Positions 1-30,000 of a DNA stretch of 64,000 bases are shown here, one piece after another. A program made the position numbers and the translations under genes. Each line of letters begins with the position of its first letter. Positions within the stretch are counted from its first letter, which is position 1. The DNA comes from Monarcha castaneiventris obscurior. Lineage: Eukaryota > Chordata > Aves > Passeriformes > Monarchidae. The DNA is taken from contig JAMPIT010000269.1 of assembly GCA_026261815.1 (NCBI GenBank), positions 1,923,085-1,987,084 of the forward strand, written 5' to 3'. Under the pieces are notes generated by a model that saw nothing but the letters and a program-made list of their open reading frames with translations, searched no databases and had not been told where the DNA came from.

Positions 1-6649
<6,649 letters not shown>

Positions 6650-8960
6650 TCTGAGTGTTTCCCACATCACCTCCAAATCTCAAATTATCTGTAGAGACAA
6701 AAAATAAGATGTTGAACAAAGGAGGTTTACAGTGTGAATGGAGTCCAAGGTATAACTTTAATTGAAAGTTTTAAATTATGAAAATTCTTTTTACACATTT
6801 TCAACCCGTCACTTCTCAGCTGTCTGGTCTAGCTGTCCTGGTCTTCCTGGGGAAACTGCCAGGCTGGATCCAGATGTGCTTTTACTTGATAAACGTAGAA
6901 ACTGGATAAGCTAAAGCACACTCTTTTAGGTCTGGAGGAAACTGAGAGAGTGCTTTCTGGGGAAGAAGGCAAAAGTAAATACCAAGTACTTTTCCCCTAA
7001 GTTGCTGGATGCCAACGGTACCATGCGCACTATCAGAGAGATGGGCTTGTCTGATGATGCAGTGTAATGATGATTTGAGTACGTTAATTGAGATTCAGAT
7101 TATTGACACCTACTTAAGAGATATCTTGCAGAGGCAGAGACGTCTGCTGAAGGATCAGTTTGCAGTAACAGCGGTTTAAGAGGGTTTTAATTTTTTGTAC
7201 AGACTGCTGCTTTGGGTGAGACTGAAGGCTTCTCTCTTGTGTATGTAAGAAGGCTTCTCTCTTGTGTAGGCAAAATAACTTTTCTTGATGATAGGTTAGG
7301 ACAGTACTATGTCTTTTATTTTCAATATTTCTACTGCTTCTCCCCAGCTGAGCTTTTAGTTTTTACTATTACCATATGCTTTCGCTAAAAAGGCAGAGTA
7401 CAGCAATGGGCTGGCAGGCTAGCTTTTGTTCTGATGTTCTCATTTATTTGTTGCAGCATCTTTCTCTATGTCACTTCTATGCAGTCACAATTACACATTA
7501 TTCGCTCTAATCCCTTCAGCAGCTTTTCACTTCACAGCCCTCCTCAATCCACCAGGAAGAGTTTCCACTTTCTCCAAATCGATTGACATGGTCTGGCTCC
7601 CGTATTGGGAGTCTTGGGAGGGAAACTTCATTGATCCCTAGTAGAAGATTGTGAAGGTGTGATGTAGATGCGGTGGATCCCCCCTGCTTTGAACAAGTCC
7701 CGCACCAGAAGTCCATTTTCTCTCTTCCTTTTAAAATACATTACCTCTTATACAAACCAAGAGCTGGGAGTGACATAGCGCAGCAGGCACAAGATAGACA
7801 GGCAAGAAGATACAATTTCATTCCCAATCTCTAGGACTGCCCTGAAGTTCCAAATATTTGAAATAATATTCGGGCACTGTCGCCCACACTATCACCTTTT
7901 TATCATCTATGTTATATGTAAAAAGCTAACTCAATTATTTGAGAAAACTACTGCTTCCAGAAATCAGGAGCTCAGACTCTGTTTATATAAAGCCAGAGAA
8001 GGCAGCTGGATAACAGCTGGTGAAATTGGAGTATGATAGATGAGTCATAAATTGGGATTCAAGGCTAATATGGAGAAAGACTGTGTTTTTTTAGTAGTTT
8101 TGTCATTGGAGGTTTTTTTTGTTTGTTTGCTTTTAAATTTGTTCAAAGCAAAAGGCACGAATAGTCCAGTTTCTGAAGCAGAACCAGGCGTACAGCAGGA
8201 TAGTTTAGGCTGTGATTTCTCATCATTAGGCTTCAAAAAGAGGAGACTTAAGTTGCAAATCAGACTGAAAAGATTCACAAGGACATCTTCCGAGAACCTT
8301 AATTACTCCATGCCTTATCTTTGCATCACATCTCGATGATAAAATCCTTATCGTTCAGAGCATCTCTCAGTGATTTGTATTAGTACGTAGATTTCATAGT
8401 ACACTTTTTATATGCTTTCCAGACATTTTTCACCTCTTAGGAAACATTTTGCATTGTATAGCAAGCCTTTTTAAAAGCTGTACAAGTGATTTTCAAATAG
8501 ACATTAACTTCAGTTGAATCTGAACTAAATCAGCAGCATTCCTAAAGCCAAAGTGAATGATCTGAACTACTATCCAGTTGCTTGGTTTCTGCTGTAACCC
8601 TGTTACAGTACCCTTACTCCCTGCAGCTGCGGCTCATTATTACAGCTACGCTGGCTTGTGTTCTGAATCCCACAGGGGCAATGTTTTAACTTGCTAATTG
8701 TTAGTACCGCTGGTGATCTTTGTTGCTATCTGTGGAGAAGGCTTGAAGTTCTTACAGCTTTAAGAAACAAGATTCTGGTAGCTAAGACGGTTTCAAGGAA
8801 AGCTTTGTTCAGTGAAACTACTTAGATCTGAGTTGAGCTGCCTTGTCAGAATTTCTCCATGGGAAGCACTGTAAAGAACTGTTGAGACCTTATTTCTGAG
8901 GTACCTGCTAGATGCCCCAAAAACAAGGCAAGACTAGTGAAATTTTAAATTTCTTTTTTC

Positions 8961-8981
8961 TTTTTTTTTTTTTTTTTTTTT
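8961..8981. repeat. Poly-T tract
   Basis: An uninterrupted run of 21 T follows a T-rich lead-in. It may be the poly-A tail of an old minus-strand retroposed sequence, or simple slippage. No element body could be identified beside it. Confidence 0.8.
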
Positions 8982-9091
8982 GGTGGGAGGACAGCTGGCC
9001 TAACTGATGTCTCGGATGAAGTCCTAGCTACCTGAAACCAGCAGGAAACTGTAGATCATTTTCAGAAACATCTTTTAAACTTACAAATGTC

Positions 9092-9115
9092 TTTTTTTTT
9101 TTTTTTTTTTTTTTT
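9092..9115. repeat. Poly-T tract
   Basis: A run of 24 T, about 110 bp from the similar tract at 8961. Two such tracts in the same orientation in a short interval suggest decayed minus-strand poly-A tails, but the intervening DNA has no recognisable element. Confidence 0.8.
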
Positions 9116-9948
9116 GCCTGGAAGACTGACACGAGGAGTCGATATTTAAAAACACCTGCACAGTTTAATCAAGTTTATGGTTATAGCCAAGTTTATCTCA
9201 TATATTCATCTGTACAAGTAGGTTCTAGCCTTATACAGCATGTGTTTATACTGCAAAATGCTGTAGGATAGTCTCTCTAAAGCTGTTTTGCATCAGATGC
9301 CACATCCTTTCTTGCATTGATTTCTGTTGCCCCTGTTCAGGTTATCTTAGCTTATAATGCTGCAGCCCTTCCCCCACTTCTCCCCCTGTCCATGTGGGAT
9401 ACCTGTCTATCCACTGATGGATGCCGTCCCACCATGCATGGAAAACTGGTAACAGATGTTACCATATGTTTCTTTTCAGTTTTGGGAAGGGTACTTAGGC
9501 CAGTCAATTGGAATGTCTTGAATGATAAGCCCAGTCAAATTGAAACCACATGGCTGTTTGAAAAGTACGTTTACAAGGCTCCAAGCTGAAACCTGCAAGA
9601 AATGTGCACTCTGGTAGGGTTCTCATAAACAGTGTGTGCCTTCTGATCTCAGCCTGTGCTTCCTTTCTGATCAAAAATACTAGAGCAATAAGTCAAAGAC
9701 CTAGATGTGATGTTCTGACATTTTGATTCCACACTTCCAAGTACATTAGGACATAAAAATATGTGATATCCTGAATTTGTATCTTTTTGCTGAAGCATCC
9801 TCAACAGGAATACTTAAAATCCCACACAATAACTTATTATTACTAACAGCCTTTCTAACCAGTAATAATGTGAGCATTTATCTTACCAATGTGAAATAAG
9901 ACCTAAAAAAGAGCTGTAACTCATTAAGGGTGAACAAAAAGTCATTAA

Positions 9949-10095
9949 TCATAGAATCATTTAAGTTGGAAAAGACCTTTAAGATCATTGAGTCCACCTG
10001 TAAAACTAACATTAAAAATAACATTACCAAAACTAACATAAAAACAAATCTACCACTAAACCATGTCCCCTAGGCGCCACATCTATATATACTGA
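9949..10095 (-). mobile_element. CR1-like LINE 3' fragment
   Basis: The plus strand opens with ATCATAGAATCATTTAAGTT, followed by GGAAAAGACCTTTAAGATCA and then a decayed body ending in a CTAAACCATGTCCC-type block. This is the reverse complement of an avian CR1 3' end, including its short ATTCTATGATT-like terminal repeat, so the element is on the minus strand. It is 5'-truncated, as is typical for CR1. Its middle contains a degenerate AACATTA-rich stretch. Confidence 0.8.
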
Positions 10096-12880
10096 AATTA
10101 AAAGTAGCTCTCCTTCCTCCCAATGACATAATGTGTCCATTCCAAATTACATTGTTTCTGAATCTATAGCACTAATGGCTTTCTTGATGATGATCAGCTA
10201 TATAGATTTAGTTGAAGCAACAGACTGCAGACCCTTGCTGCCTTTTCCCGCCTTCTGGATAAAGTGCTTCTGTATCCCTTTTCTGAACAGAGCAAATGAA
10301 TAGCAGATTTGTACTATTTCTCCTTAAAAATATAACAAACAGACCTCTGTTTTTGGGGGAAAGAGCTAAAAAACCCAAAAGAAAACAAAAGTAAGATGCT
10401 GTAGTCTTTGATGACTTTGGAGGAAATTAATATTTCAAAGTCGGGCTTTGTTTCGGGAATCATTCTCAGTATTTCCTGTGGTTTTGGCCACATTTAAAGA
10501 GAAGCATATTTAGGGAGAACTCCTTCTCTGTGTCCCTCCATTATCGTGCTTTGGAAGCTGGGGTGAAAGGCATTGTCTGATCTCCTCCTGGGAAGATCAG
10601 ATGAATTCTCCTTTTGCAGCTAGTTCTCTGTGTCTCCTTACCTTACCGTCAAGATATTTGTCCATAACTCTTCCTTTAAGTTCTTCTGCTAATGGCCTTT
10701 GTGCAGGAGACTCCTCCTTGCTTAACTGGTCAGAGCCCGAGGCTGTCAGCCCTTTCCCTAGAAAGCTTCAGCTTTCTTGAAACAACTGAAAGTTAGCAGC
10801 TTTACCCACACTATGAATCTCTTCAAAAGCAGAAAGGCAATAGCTCAGTTAGTTAACTATCATGGTGCTTCAGTGAGATTTATTAAATAATAATATTTAC
10901 TAGTATCTAATGACAATGCCATTGATTGTTGAAAACAGGAAATGCCCTTTTTGAAACAGGTGCAGAGTAGTACCTACCTTTTTCCTTTTTCTCTTCTGTA
11001 TTCTCTTGATGATTTTCTTTCCAGACCAGTCTGGGTTTGTGTTTTCTATGTCTCTGCTCTGATCCCTCTGAACAGCTCCTGTCCTGCTTGTAGTGCCACT
11101 CGAGGGGGTGGAGACTCCCTGGGCCGTGGGGCGTGCTGTCCGCATCCCACCCCTTCCCGAGCATCTAGGGGATGGTCCAGGCAGGCGGCTGGCCATCCGG
11201 ATTGTCGGGGAGGGAGCCTGTGCGGGAGGGGAGGAAAGCTGCTTGCGGTCATGCTGCTGGATTTTACAGCCAGTTTGTTTTGTTCCTTCTCTTTTCCAGT
11301 CAGAGAGCAGATTCAATCTTCGAAACTATTTCTCCCCATTGAATACTGTACTGTTCAGTGACAGAATAGTAATGTATCCCTTACAGTGAACTGTCCTGTC
11401 CCATTTTGCTTCTAGGAGTGTGAGTGCACAGCTGTATTATTCCCAATATAATTAGAGGTCTGCAGTATGTAGACTTAGTCCTAATAATGAGAAACTCCTG
11501 TTTCAAGCGTAAGTGTAGTGTGCTGTACTCCTAATTAAGATGTTTGGCAGAGAGACCCTGACCTGCATGTGGAGCAAAGCGTGCCCTGAACAGAGCACTG
11601 GGAGAACAAACAGTCAGGGGAGCTTGCAAGTTAAATGAGCAAAACTTCTAATGAACTTTACATAGAAATAAGGAACAGCATGCTGATGGCCAGAGTTAAA
11701 TGTTCATTGATGCTGCTCATCCTAGAAAATGAAGATCTACTCAGCAGGGTGTGGTCACGAGGTTATCAAAGTGTGGCAGACAAATCTGATGACCAGTTTA
11801 AGAGCTGATCTTAGGGCACTGTTATGAAAACAGTCAGTGGTGCAACTGTTACGGTGATGAATGCGTCCTACCTGCTTGGAACTGATTCACTAGCAATCAG
11901 GTTCCTGACAGAATTTAGTGTAAGACTAAGAACTGGTGTGTGAGGGACTTCCACGTTCAGGAAGCAGCTGTGTGGAGTCCTCATTTGGAAAGCATGGCAG
12001 TGGTTATTTTGCATAATGGTAAAGATGAAACACTGGGTACTCTGTATGTTTAGCCCTTCTCTGCATGGAGATCTATGTCAAGATTATCATAGATATTTCT
12101 CCACGAGTCACAGTGCTGGTGGTAACATTACTGCTATAAATCTGATTTAAATGTAGCTGCATTTGACTGTTTCCAGAAAGGATTTTCAGTTGTTGAGAAA
12201 AAAAAGATTGAACACTGCTGAGCGAGCAGGGGCTAACTTTTTTTATTTTTAAAGATAACAGCCATTTGACTTCGAGACTAAAGATGCTAACAAACTAATG
12301 GCCGTGGGGGAAGATTTCAAAAATTCTTTCCTGGCTTTTCACAGCTTATGGACAACTATAATTGTCTACGGAGTGTGGTGCCATTTGTAGTGCTTAACAT
12401 ATTTTAGGAAAGCCAGCAATAAAAGCGTCTCCTCTCTCAAGCACCATCTACTGGCTTTTCTCTAAGTTGATCCTCGGGATAATTTCAGCAGGACTGTTTA
12501 ATGTCAGTGACGAACTGTGACATCATGACATCGCACAGCAGGCCCTTATCACCCTGACGGGACGCACTGTGCCCAGTGGCTTTTGCAGGTCCAGCGCAGG
12601 CGACTGGAGTTGTGGTAGGTCTTGGAGTGCACCTTCCACCCCCGTGCTGTTTTGCGTCTTTGCAGTGGCATTAATGCACCTCACGCCAGCCAGGCCCAGG
12701 AGGAAGAAGTATTCAAACCCGATGTAATGCCCAGAATAGCGCTTTGGCTCGGGCGGTGCGGTGCGAAACGCAAATGGTGCGTTCCGGATTGGCAAGTTTT
12801 GGATATGCTGTATGAAGAAGACGGCACCTCTGCAATTTTACTTACACAGCCCACGAGCTGTACTCTCCTCTCATCCCGAG
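10096..12880. other. Intergenic DNA upstream of IKBKB
   Basis: No supported gene. Most is AT-rich. A GC-rich pocket of about 160 bp at 11095-11250 has overlapping open frames on both strands (10942-11361 plus, 10900-11316 minus) without recognisable domains or splice support. This interval presumably contains distal regulatory DNA for the divergent PLAT/IKBKB pair. Confidence 0.6.
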
Positions 12881-13049
12881 CCCCTGACTCCACGCGGTAT
12901 CGCGGCCCCGACGATCGCGACTCCCCCACCCCGCGCCGGGGCGGCCCCGACAGGCCCGAGTGCCGGCCCCGCGCGTCCCCTTTAAGGTTGGGCGGGCGCT
13001 CGCGCCGGAGCCGGAAGCGCGGGTCCCGCGGAGCGGAGCCGGGCCCGCC

Positions 13050-22945
<9,896 letters not shown>

Positions 22946-23692
22946 AATCACTTTGGTTGCCTCTGAAGCCGTGCTACTTTGGGAAGCCAACTGTGAAAAG
23001 CTGCTGCCTCTGAGAAGGGAGTATCAACTGCCTCCTTCTACTGTCACCTACTGCTTATGTGATACATACAGCCTAGCTTTTAGTATCCACTTCTCAGACA
23101 CTTTTTTCACAAAGATACAGTAGGGAATGCCTGTTCTAACTGCTTGGAAAATGTTCTTAACTGTGCCTTAAGACAGCAGATACTCTCTGTCCTAATATAT
23201 CTTCCCTTAGGCATCACCTGTGGCCGTTTTGCTGCATTTTAGGCTTTCTAATGAACAAGGGACAACACTGTTTACCCAGTCACTGGTAGATGTCACCTTC
23301 CTAATGAACTGTGAACTTAATTTCTTAACTTTGCTGATTTGCACTTTTTTTCTTTAAATGTAATGGTTGTATTTACCGAATACTTGTTTCCTATATGGGA
23401 ACGAAATTATCTAAAACATGTAAACTTTTGGTTTGCTCTTTTTGATGCCCTCAATAACATTATAATGGAAAAAGCTGCTTTTACTGTGCAGATCTCTAAA
23501 ACATGAGAGGTGTAAGGATGTTATCCTAGAAACCACAGTAGAAGGACATCTTCAGTGTACAGGTATCGTGTAACAAAGCATTTGCAAATTACCTATTAAC
23601 CATGCTTAAAGTTTCATGAAAAGAAAAACCCACTAGCTTGATGGAACTTTGGTGAGAGTCAAGACACGCCAACCTGTTCTGACTGTGACCAA
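22946..23692 (+). other. IKBKB 3' UTR and convergent intergenic gap
   Basis: AT-rich DNA between the IKBKB stop codon and the VDAC3 poly(A) signal. No canonical plus-strand AATAAA was found here; only variants such as AATATA near 23194. The IKBKB 3' end was therefore not fixed and may approach or overlap the VDAC3 3' end. Confidence 0.5.
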
Positions 23693-23698
23693 TTTATT
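23693..23698 (-). terminator. VDAC3: VDAC3 poly(A) signal
   Basis: TTTATT on the plus strand, which is AATAAA on the minus strand, about 375 bp downstream of the VDAC3 stop codon. Cleavage would fall near 23670-23680. Confidence 0.65.
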
Positions 23699-24072
23699 TC
23701 ATTCTGCTGTAACCCCAAATTTCCACTACAGCACAGAGACCTCCTTTTATAAAAGGCTGTGAAGTAAAGGACATGCAGACTGCAGTACAATAATGGGGAG
23801 AGGTTGGATTTTCTTCTGGTTTTTTGGAACAGATTTAAAATACAGGAAACTGAAATGTGGCACAAACATCACAACTTCCATGCATGCCTCCAAGTGTCTT
23901 TCTTTGTTGTGCTGGCACTCTCTGGACTTCAACATCGGGTTGAAGTCATTCTTGGGAAGAGTAGAAAGTTCACACTTCTTCAAATTTCAGAGTAATATTA
24001 AGGCTGAAATGCACTGGGTACTCTTTTCCTTCATCTTCCAGAGCACCACCCGTTGTTTTACTTAAAGCTGTG

Positions 24073-27000
24073 TTAAGCTTCCAGCTCAAATCCCAGACCA
24101 ATTTTGTGACCTCCAGCACTGAAATTCTTGCCGTCAATCAAGCCTGAGAGGGTCAGCTTTACACCTACAAAAAACGAGAACCATCATACACTGAGATCCC
24201 TGTACAGTGCTCTCCCTCAGGTACTTGACCTCACTAATGTGGCTTAGTTGCTACAGGAACTTGTGTACATACACATCCTTTACTTCTCTGAGTCTGCATA
24301 AAGACTTCTAGCTCCTTTGTTCATCTCTTCTGTTCTTAAGATGACAGTGAATTAAACCAGAGTGTAGTACTTAATACTATTTGTTGCTACCAGTGAGAAT
24401 TACGTACCAGGTCGGAGGGCATGAGTGTAACCAATTCCAATGAGGCTGGCATTGTTCACTTTAGCCTACGAGAAAAAAAAAAAAAAAAAAAATCACAGTA
24501 TTTATACACTGTGTTTAAGTATTCACACAGAAGTGTCCCAGTGCCCTGAGAAGGTGGCTTGTGCATTAATGCTCTTCAGCTACTTGTAGACCAACCTCAA
24601 TTAGAAGCATATTCCAATCTTTTCTCAGGAGTTTCCAGTTTAAGCAAATGGTGGTCCAATTCTGCCTACACAAAATGCCACGCTGTTCTTCACTGCCCCC
24701 TCTGTCTCTGTATCCTTTAAAGATCTACTTACTACAGTCCCTCAGAGCCTGTCTTGTTCACATCACTCAGGAGCGATTTTCTTTTTTCTTCTAATGAGCA
24801 ATAAATTAATATGCAATCCCCTTCTTGCAGTTTTTAGCTCTTTACAATAGTATTTCTCAACTTTAATTTTGGTTCAGCATTCCTGGAACTAATCGTTGTT
24901 TTGTAACGTAATTGCTCGCTACTTCAGTTCTTAGTATTAAAACACACACATGTCAGCTGACTTCCAAGGGTTAACATACCCTTAGGGGAGAGAGCTGTAA
25001 ACTCAGCTGAACTTCCACCATTGTAACTATAATATGGTTTCACATTACGGAATTAAGAATTAAAAGGACGCTTTCATTACCTTTTAAAATACATTTTGCA
25101 GCACACTAGCACACTAGTTGGACTATTTCTCTATGGACAAAATTATATTTGAGATTTTTTTCCCCCTGCAATTTCACACGTATGATGTGTGAGGTCCCAA
25201 TTTAAATTTGAACCACAACAGATGCCAGTTTGTCATCTACCGTACTTCCTTAGTAAGTAGTTAAAGCAACTGCTTCGTAACACAAATTTTCAGTATTTAG
25301 GAGAGCTTGAAATACTAATTTCTGTAACAAAATTCTTACCACAATGGAAGTCTTCTCATCCAGTTGGTACTTTCCAGCAATACCAAAACGTGTGTTGTTA
25401 CTGCCAGCAGTCCATGCAAGATTGACTGATGTCTCAACCTTATTATTAACCTTCTGATAAATAGACCCACCAAACTCAGTGCCATCATTCCTGTTTGTAA
25501 TAGATGCAAGCGTGTCAAGCCTTGCCTTGTTCAGTAACTCTTTAGATTAACCCATCCCCACAGTCATTTGATCATTATCTCCTAAAATGCACCAAGAGAT
25601 CCAATACTTCCCTGAACCCCGGCTCACTACTTTGTAGCTGGAGCTGGCAGACTCCTGCTTATACTTTTTTACACAAAACATGTTTTGCTTGCGGAATGGA
25701 AGAAGACTTTCCAATGGCCAGAGACCTACAGTTTGAGGTTCTGACAAAAAAAAACCAAAAACCCCACCCAGATAACCTGGTTGCTTGTCTCAAGTAAGCC
25801 AGTGTGCAGTAACACATAAAGGAGACTCCGGTAACAGTACAGGAGACTTCAATTATGGGAATGAGAAGACTGAAAACAACGTTGTTGCATTACACTTGTT
25901 GAAATACACCGTCTTCAAAGCATCTCAGAGCATCTGCATGCCAAGACTAGAACTACACAGTGATGACAGCTGGAGACAAACACAATGCAACACATGCCTC
26001 TCTCCTTCACCTTGGGCATTTCTGAGGGAGAAACCTTCTGTCCGATAGAGAGAGGGAGAAGGTACAGTAGTTTAATCGAAGGCTCTTTTGTCTAGTGCCG
26101 TAACAGAAGTTAAAGCTCACAGCTTTTAATTACAAATTAACATGAAGTGCCTTTACATCACCATCTTAGATATACAAGCCCCAAAATTGCTCTGAAACAA
26201 GGTATCGAGACAGCCAAGAATTGGGAAGTTGCCCCTGTTAGTTGTACTGAAAATGAAAACACTGAATACAAATTAATTGGAAACAAATCAGCATCCCCTT
26301 CCATTCACCCACCTTTGACCTAAGGCCATTACTACTACTAAGGCCATTACTCCTATAGTTTTGCTCCTCTGATAATGTTTCTCTAGGCTCAGGTAATACT
26401 TACACATTAGTGTGCAGCTGAAAGTCTCCTGCCTTATATCCCAAGGCAAAGTTATTTTGTGAAAGCTTAGACTTGGCTGTATCAAAAGCCATCTGGTAGC
26501 CAGCAAGCCAGCCTTCATAGCCCAACACTGTCCAGCCATAAATGGTTGGTCCAGAGAAATCAATGTCTATGTTGCAGCCTAGATGTACATATTCTCTTTT
26601 GTAGGAGGTCTTCAACTTTCCACTCTTCTTCCTGCAGACAGAAACGAGCAGTTTTGTCTGCAGTAGTATACAATTATGTAATACATGTAGTTTTATTACG
26701 ACATGTACGCCCCTTAAGGCCAGTTAACTACAGAAACTACTGTAATGCCTACTCAAAACTTAACTGCTGATGAAGAGAGCATGGAATAAGGATAATGGTG
26801 TTAAGTATATTCACGTGGCGCCACTTTTGCCCCTACCACCTCAAACTCCTTACAATCCTCAAGAAGCAAAGAAACCCCAAAATCGTTTCTCCTTAATGCT
26901 TTATAGCCCATCTGGGTTCAATTTTTTTTCCCTGCAAGCAAGTGTAATGTGTTAGGGCATCATCAGTTTCTTTCATGAGCATCCATAACCCTGCAGCAAC

Positions 27001-30000
27001 AGCTGCCTTTCAATGATTTTTTGTCTGTTTGGTTTTCTCCACTGTTCCTTCCTTGTGCAGTTCTTGCTTTCCTTTCCTCACTGCTGGGTACCAGTCTGCT
27101 CTACCAAAAATGGATTTCTTCATCCTCCAGACATCATCCACTTTAAGTCAGCCTTTCTCTGTCCCTCTTGTGATACCTCTTCCTCTCTCCAATGCATGTC
27201 TCTGTTGATTTTGCTACCAATTCAAACACAACTACGACAAAACTTTACCCCCTCTTTAATTTTCTCCCCAACCTCCCTTCTCTTCCACTCGAGACACAGC
27301 AGAACACTTGTGCTGCCTGTTGCTCACACCTAGGCCTGGGGCCTCATTTTTGACTCAGCTTCTACTTCCTCATAGCCAAGCAGTATTTCAAACTCAAGAT
27401 TCTTCTGACGGGCTCTCCCCAACAATAAATAAATACCAGTCGTTATTTGCAAAGCAGTCTCAAGCTCTGTGCATTATTCAGACATAAACACGCCTACTTT
27501 GCTCTACTACTTAGCCAAAATTAAGTACATGAGAATTGAGAAAGACAACTAAGTGCTATTCCACTGCCCATTCTACCTCCTCATTCAACTGTGCAGAGAC
27601 ATCTGGCCAAAAGCATCAGCAAAAAAAAACCAACATTGGTTTACTGAGTCGACAGCATTAGGACTGTCAACCCCATGAAGACCTAGTTGTTTAAGGGGAG
27701 AGTTAGAGATCGAGTACCTACTGCAAAACGGTAAATTTGCCACTGGCCAAAAATCTGAAGAATGCTTTCTAGCAGACCTTGTCCTTCTGCGTTCAGTATT
27801 ATCCACTGCCTGCAGAAGATTCTACAGTGACTGCAGAATCTTCTCCAATATATGCTGAGCATTTACACAAAGAGCAGAATAAGTATTTTTAGAAGTTACG
27901 GGAAATTCTAGCATTCCTTAGATAAAGGTAATAGAAAATGTTTACCCTGTGTTTGGTACAAATGCAGTGTCAAGAGCAACCTTCAATCCTTCAGCCAACT
28001 GCAAAGAAAAATAGACATCTGCTCAAAAATCGTTTGAAGCATAATTTCTTATAGTCCACTACTAGAACTCTACTTCCTGTCTAGAGAGAAAACAAAATAC
28101 GACCATAATGTCTCCCTCATGGTTTACAACGAAATCTGAAGATGCTGCATGATGAAGCATTAAAATAGGACTTTTTCTTCCCACAACAAAGCCCTTTAGC
28201 AGCACAGACCCGGTAGGTATGTTTTTACATACGGGAAGATGACACATCTAGTGCTGGCAACAAGAAATTATTCACAGAATAATGACAGAAAGAAAACTAC
28301 TCAGTTCATGTGTGCTTATTCTTTATAGCTCCAACAATCCATACAGTAGCTCAAAAATCTCTCTCATGATCTACAGATACTCTGTTAAGACACAGTACTT
28401 CACAGGCTAAAGCATACAACCGTCTCATTTTCACCCACCTTTGTTATGACCTAGCCAGCATTTTCCATTTTAAAGCACGAGTAAAAGTACAAACATGAAT
28501 GGCCATACGTGGCAGACAGCACCATAGAATTTTTACTATCTTTGGCATCATTACCTTATACTCGAGGCATTAAGTGAAAGGCATAAACCTATTAATGTCA
28601 AAAAGAACTGTGTTTTGAGAGTGCTGTACGCTAGCAATCCTTTGCGTAAGGAGTGCCAAGCTGCAAACGCTCATCTTTCTCTTCAACCTTACGAAATATA
28701 TGCAATCTCAGGGCAGCCAAACTTAAGTCCTTATACATTAAAGCACTTAAAATTATGAGGCCTGTCTTTAGTTTCCCTGCATGACTGCAGCAGTGGCGGT
28801 TCTACACGGTTAGGTTCATTCAACCGGCTAGGTAATTCCACAGACCTCTAACTGCAGTAACTGTACCCCCAAATCGTTACCTAGCAGCACGTGGCTCTGA
28901 GAATGCCAGCATCCCCCACTCCCAGCCTGTGCGTTCTGCAAATATATATATAACTTCTTTTAGTACTCCAGATACTTTTGTGCAATTTTCATTCTCTGAT
29001 GTTTTCTGTTCAACTCAATACTTTCTCATGCCAGTTGCAGAAACATTTTCAAAGTATCTATTTGGTCTTACCTGATCCTCCACAGAAACTTCTGTTCCCA
29101 ATGTGTTATCTGTGTTCCACTTCTGGGTGACTGTAAGTCCATAGTCTTTGACCTTATATTTGGTCTCTAGACTGCCCGAAGCCTTGCCTGTGTCCGTGTT
29201 GGAAGAACCAGTTGCAGTGAATTCCTGTCAAGAGCACAGTATCACAGAATCACAAAATAGTCTTGAGTTGGAAGGGACCCAGAAGGATCATCGAGTCCAA
29301 TTCTTATGTGAATGGCCCATACAGAGATCGAACCTGCTACCTTGGCGTTACTAGCACCATGCTCTAATAAACTGAGCTAATCACAGGGTCACGAGTTTCA
29401 GCACCCTTTATATTTAATTACACTCAGTTTTCCCACTTGTCAAGTGCCAGCACTCACACCCTTAGGCCTTTTGACAGAACCCTCAAAATCATCATCCTCC
29501 TCTTCCCTATCCCTGCCTAAAATAATTTCTTTTGCGTCACAAAATGCATGCTTACTCCTTCTGGCATGTCTGTTCTGAATATTTCTTTTATTGAGGTGTA
29601 CCGATAGAGTCTTGGAACTCGCCTAGGCTGGAAAAAGCCCTATTACACAAAGACCCGACACCTTCATTTACTTTCATCGTGGCAGTTTGATTACTTGCTC
29701 CCCCCGGTCTTGACCTTACCGCGCTTTCCCCCTAGCTTACCTGTCAAAAAATCCTTTTTCTGACTTCTTTTTTTTTTTTGCCAAAGTGGCAGTTATTTCA
29801 ACATTCCACAGTTTGCTCTGTACCTTCACATGAATCCATACCCAGCTATAAAAAGATACTTGCTTGGGATACAAAGCTGTATATATTCCTGGATTTTTCT
29901 TCACAATCTCTTCTAATTCCCTTTATCATCTTACTAGTACTGTCCCAACTGTGGATGAAAAAGCACCTGCTGCAGTCCTGGAAATCTGCTCCCCCTTAGG

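Larger units (their letters stand above)
6689..9940. other. PLAT upstream intron and intergenic DNA
   Basis: AT-rich, no supported gene. It should contain the non-coding first exon and promoter of PLAT, not located with confidence. Visible details are a 20-bp direct duplication at 7224-7243 and 7249-7268, a palindromic TTTATATAAA near 7981-7990, and two long poly-T runs described separately. Open frames near 8040-8339 and 9317-9589 have no recognisable domain and sit in compositionally ordinary DNA. Confidence 0.6.

Noticed and set aside
7516..7716. Minus-strand open frame as an upstream PLAT exon
   Set aside because: No suitable splice sites in phase, and the PLAT start codon with signal peptide is found in the exon at 6587-6688.
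9317..9589. 90-codon plus-strand open frame
   Set aside because: No recognisable domain, no CpG promoter, ordinary AT-rich composition and no splice context.
29313..29385. Functional tRNA-Ile gene
   Set aside because: Box A and box B are visible, but the anticodon loop is mutated, the acceptor stem does not pair, and the sequence continues into a CR1-like tail. It is a SINE head.
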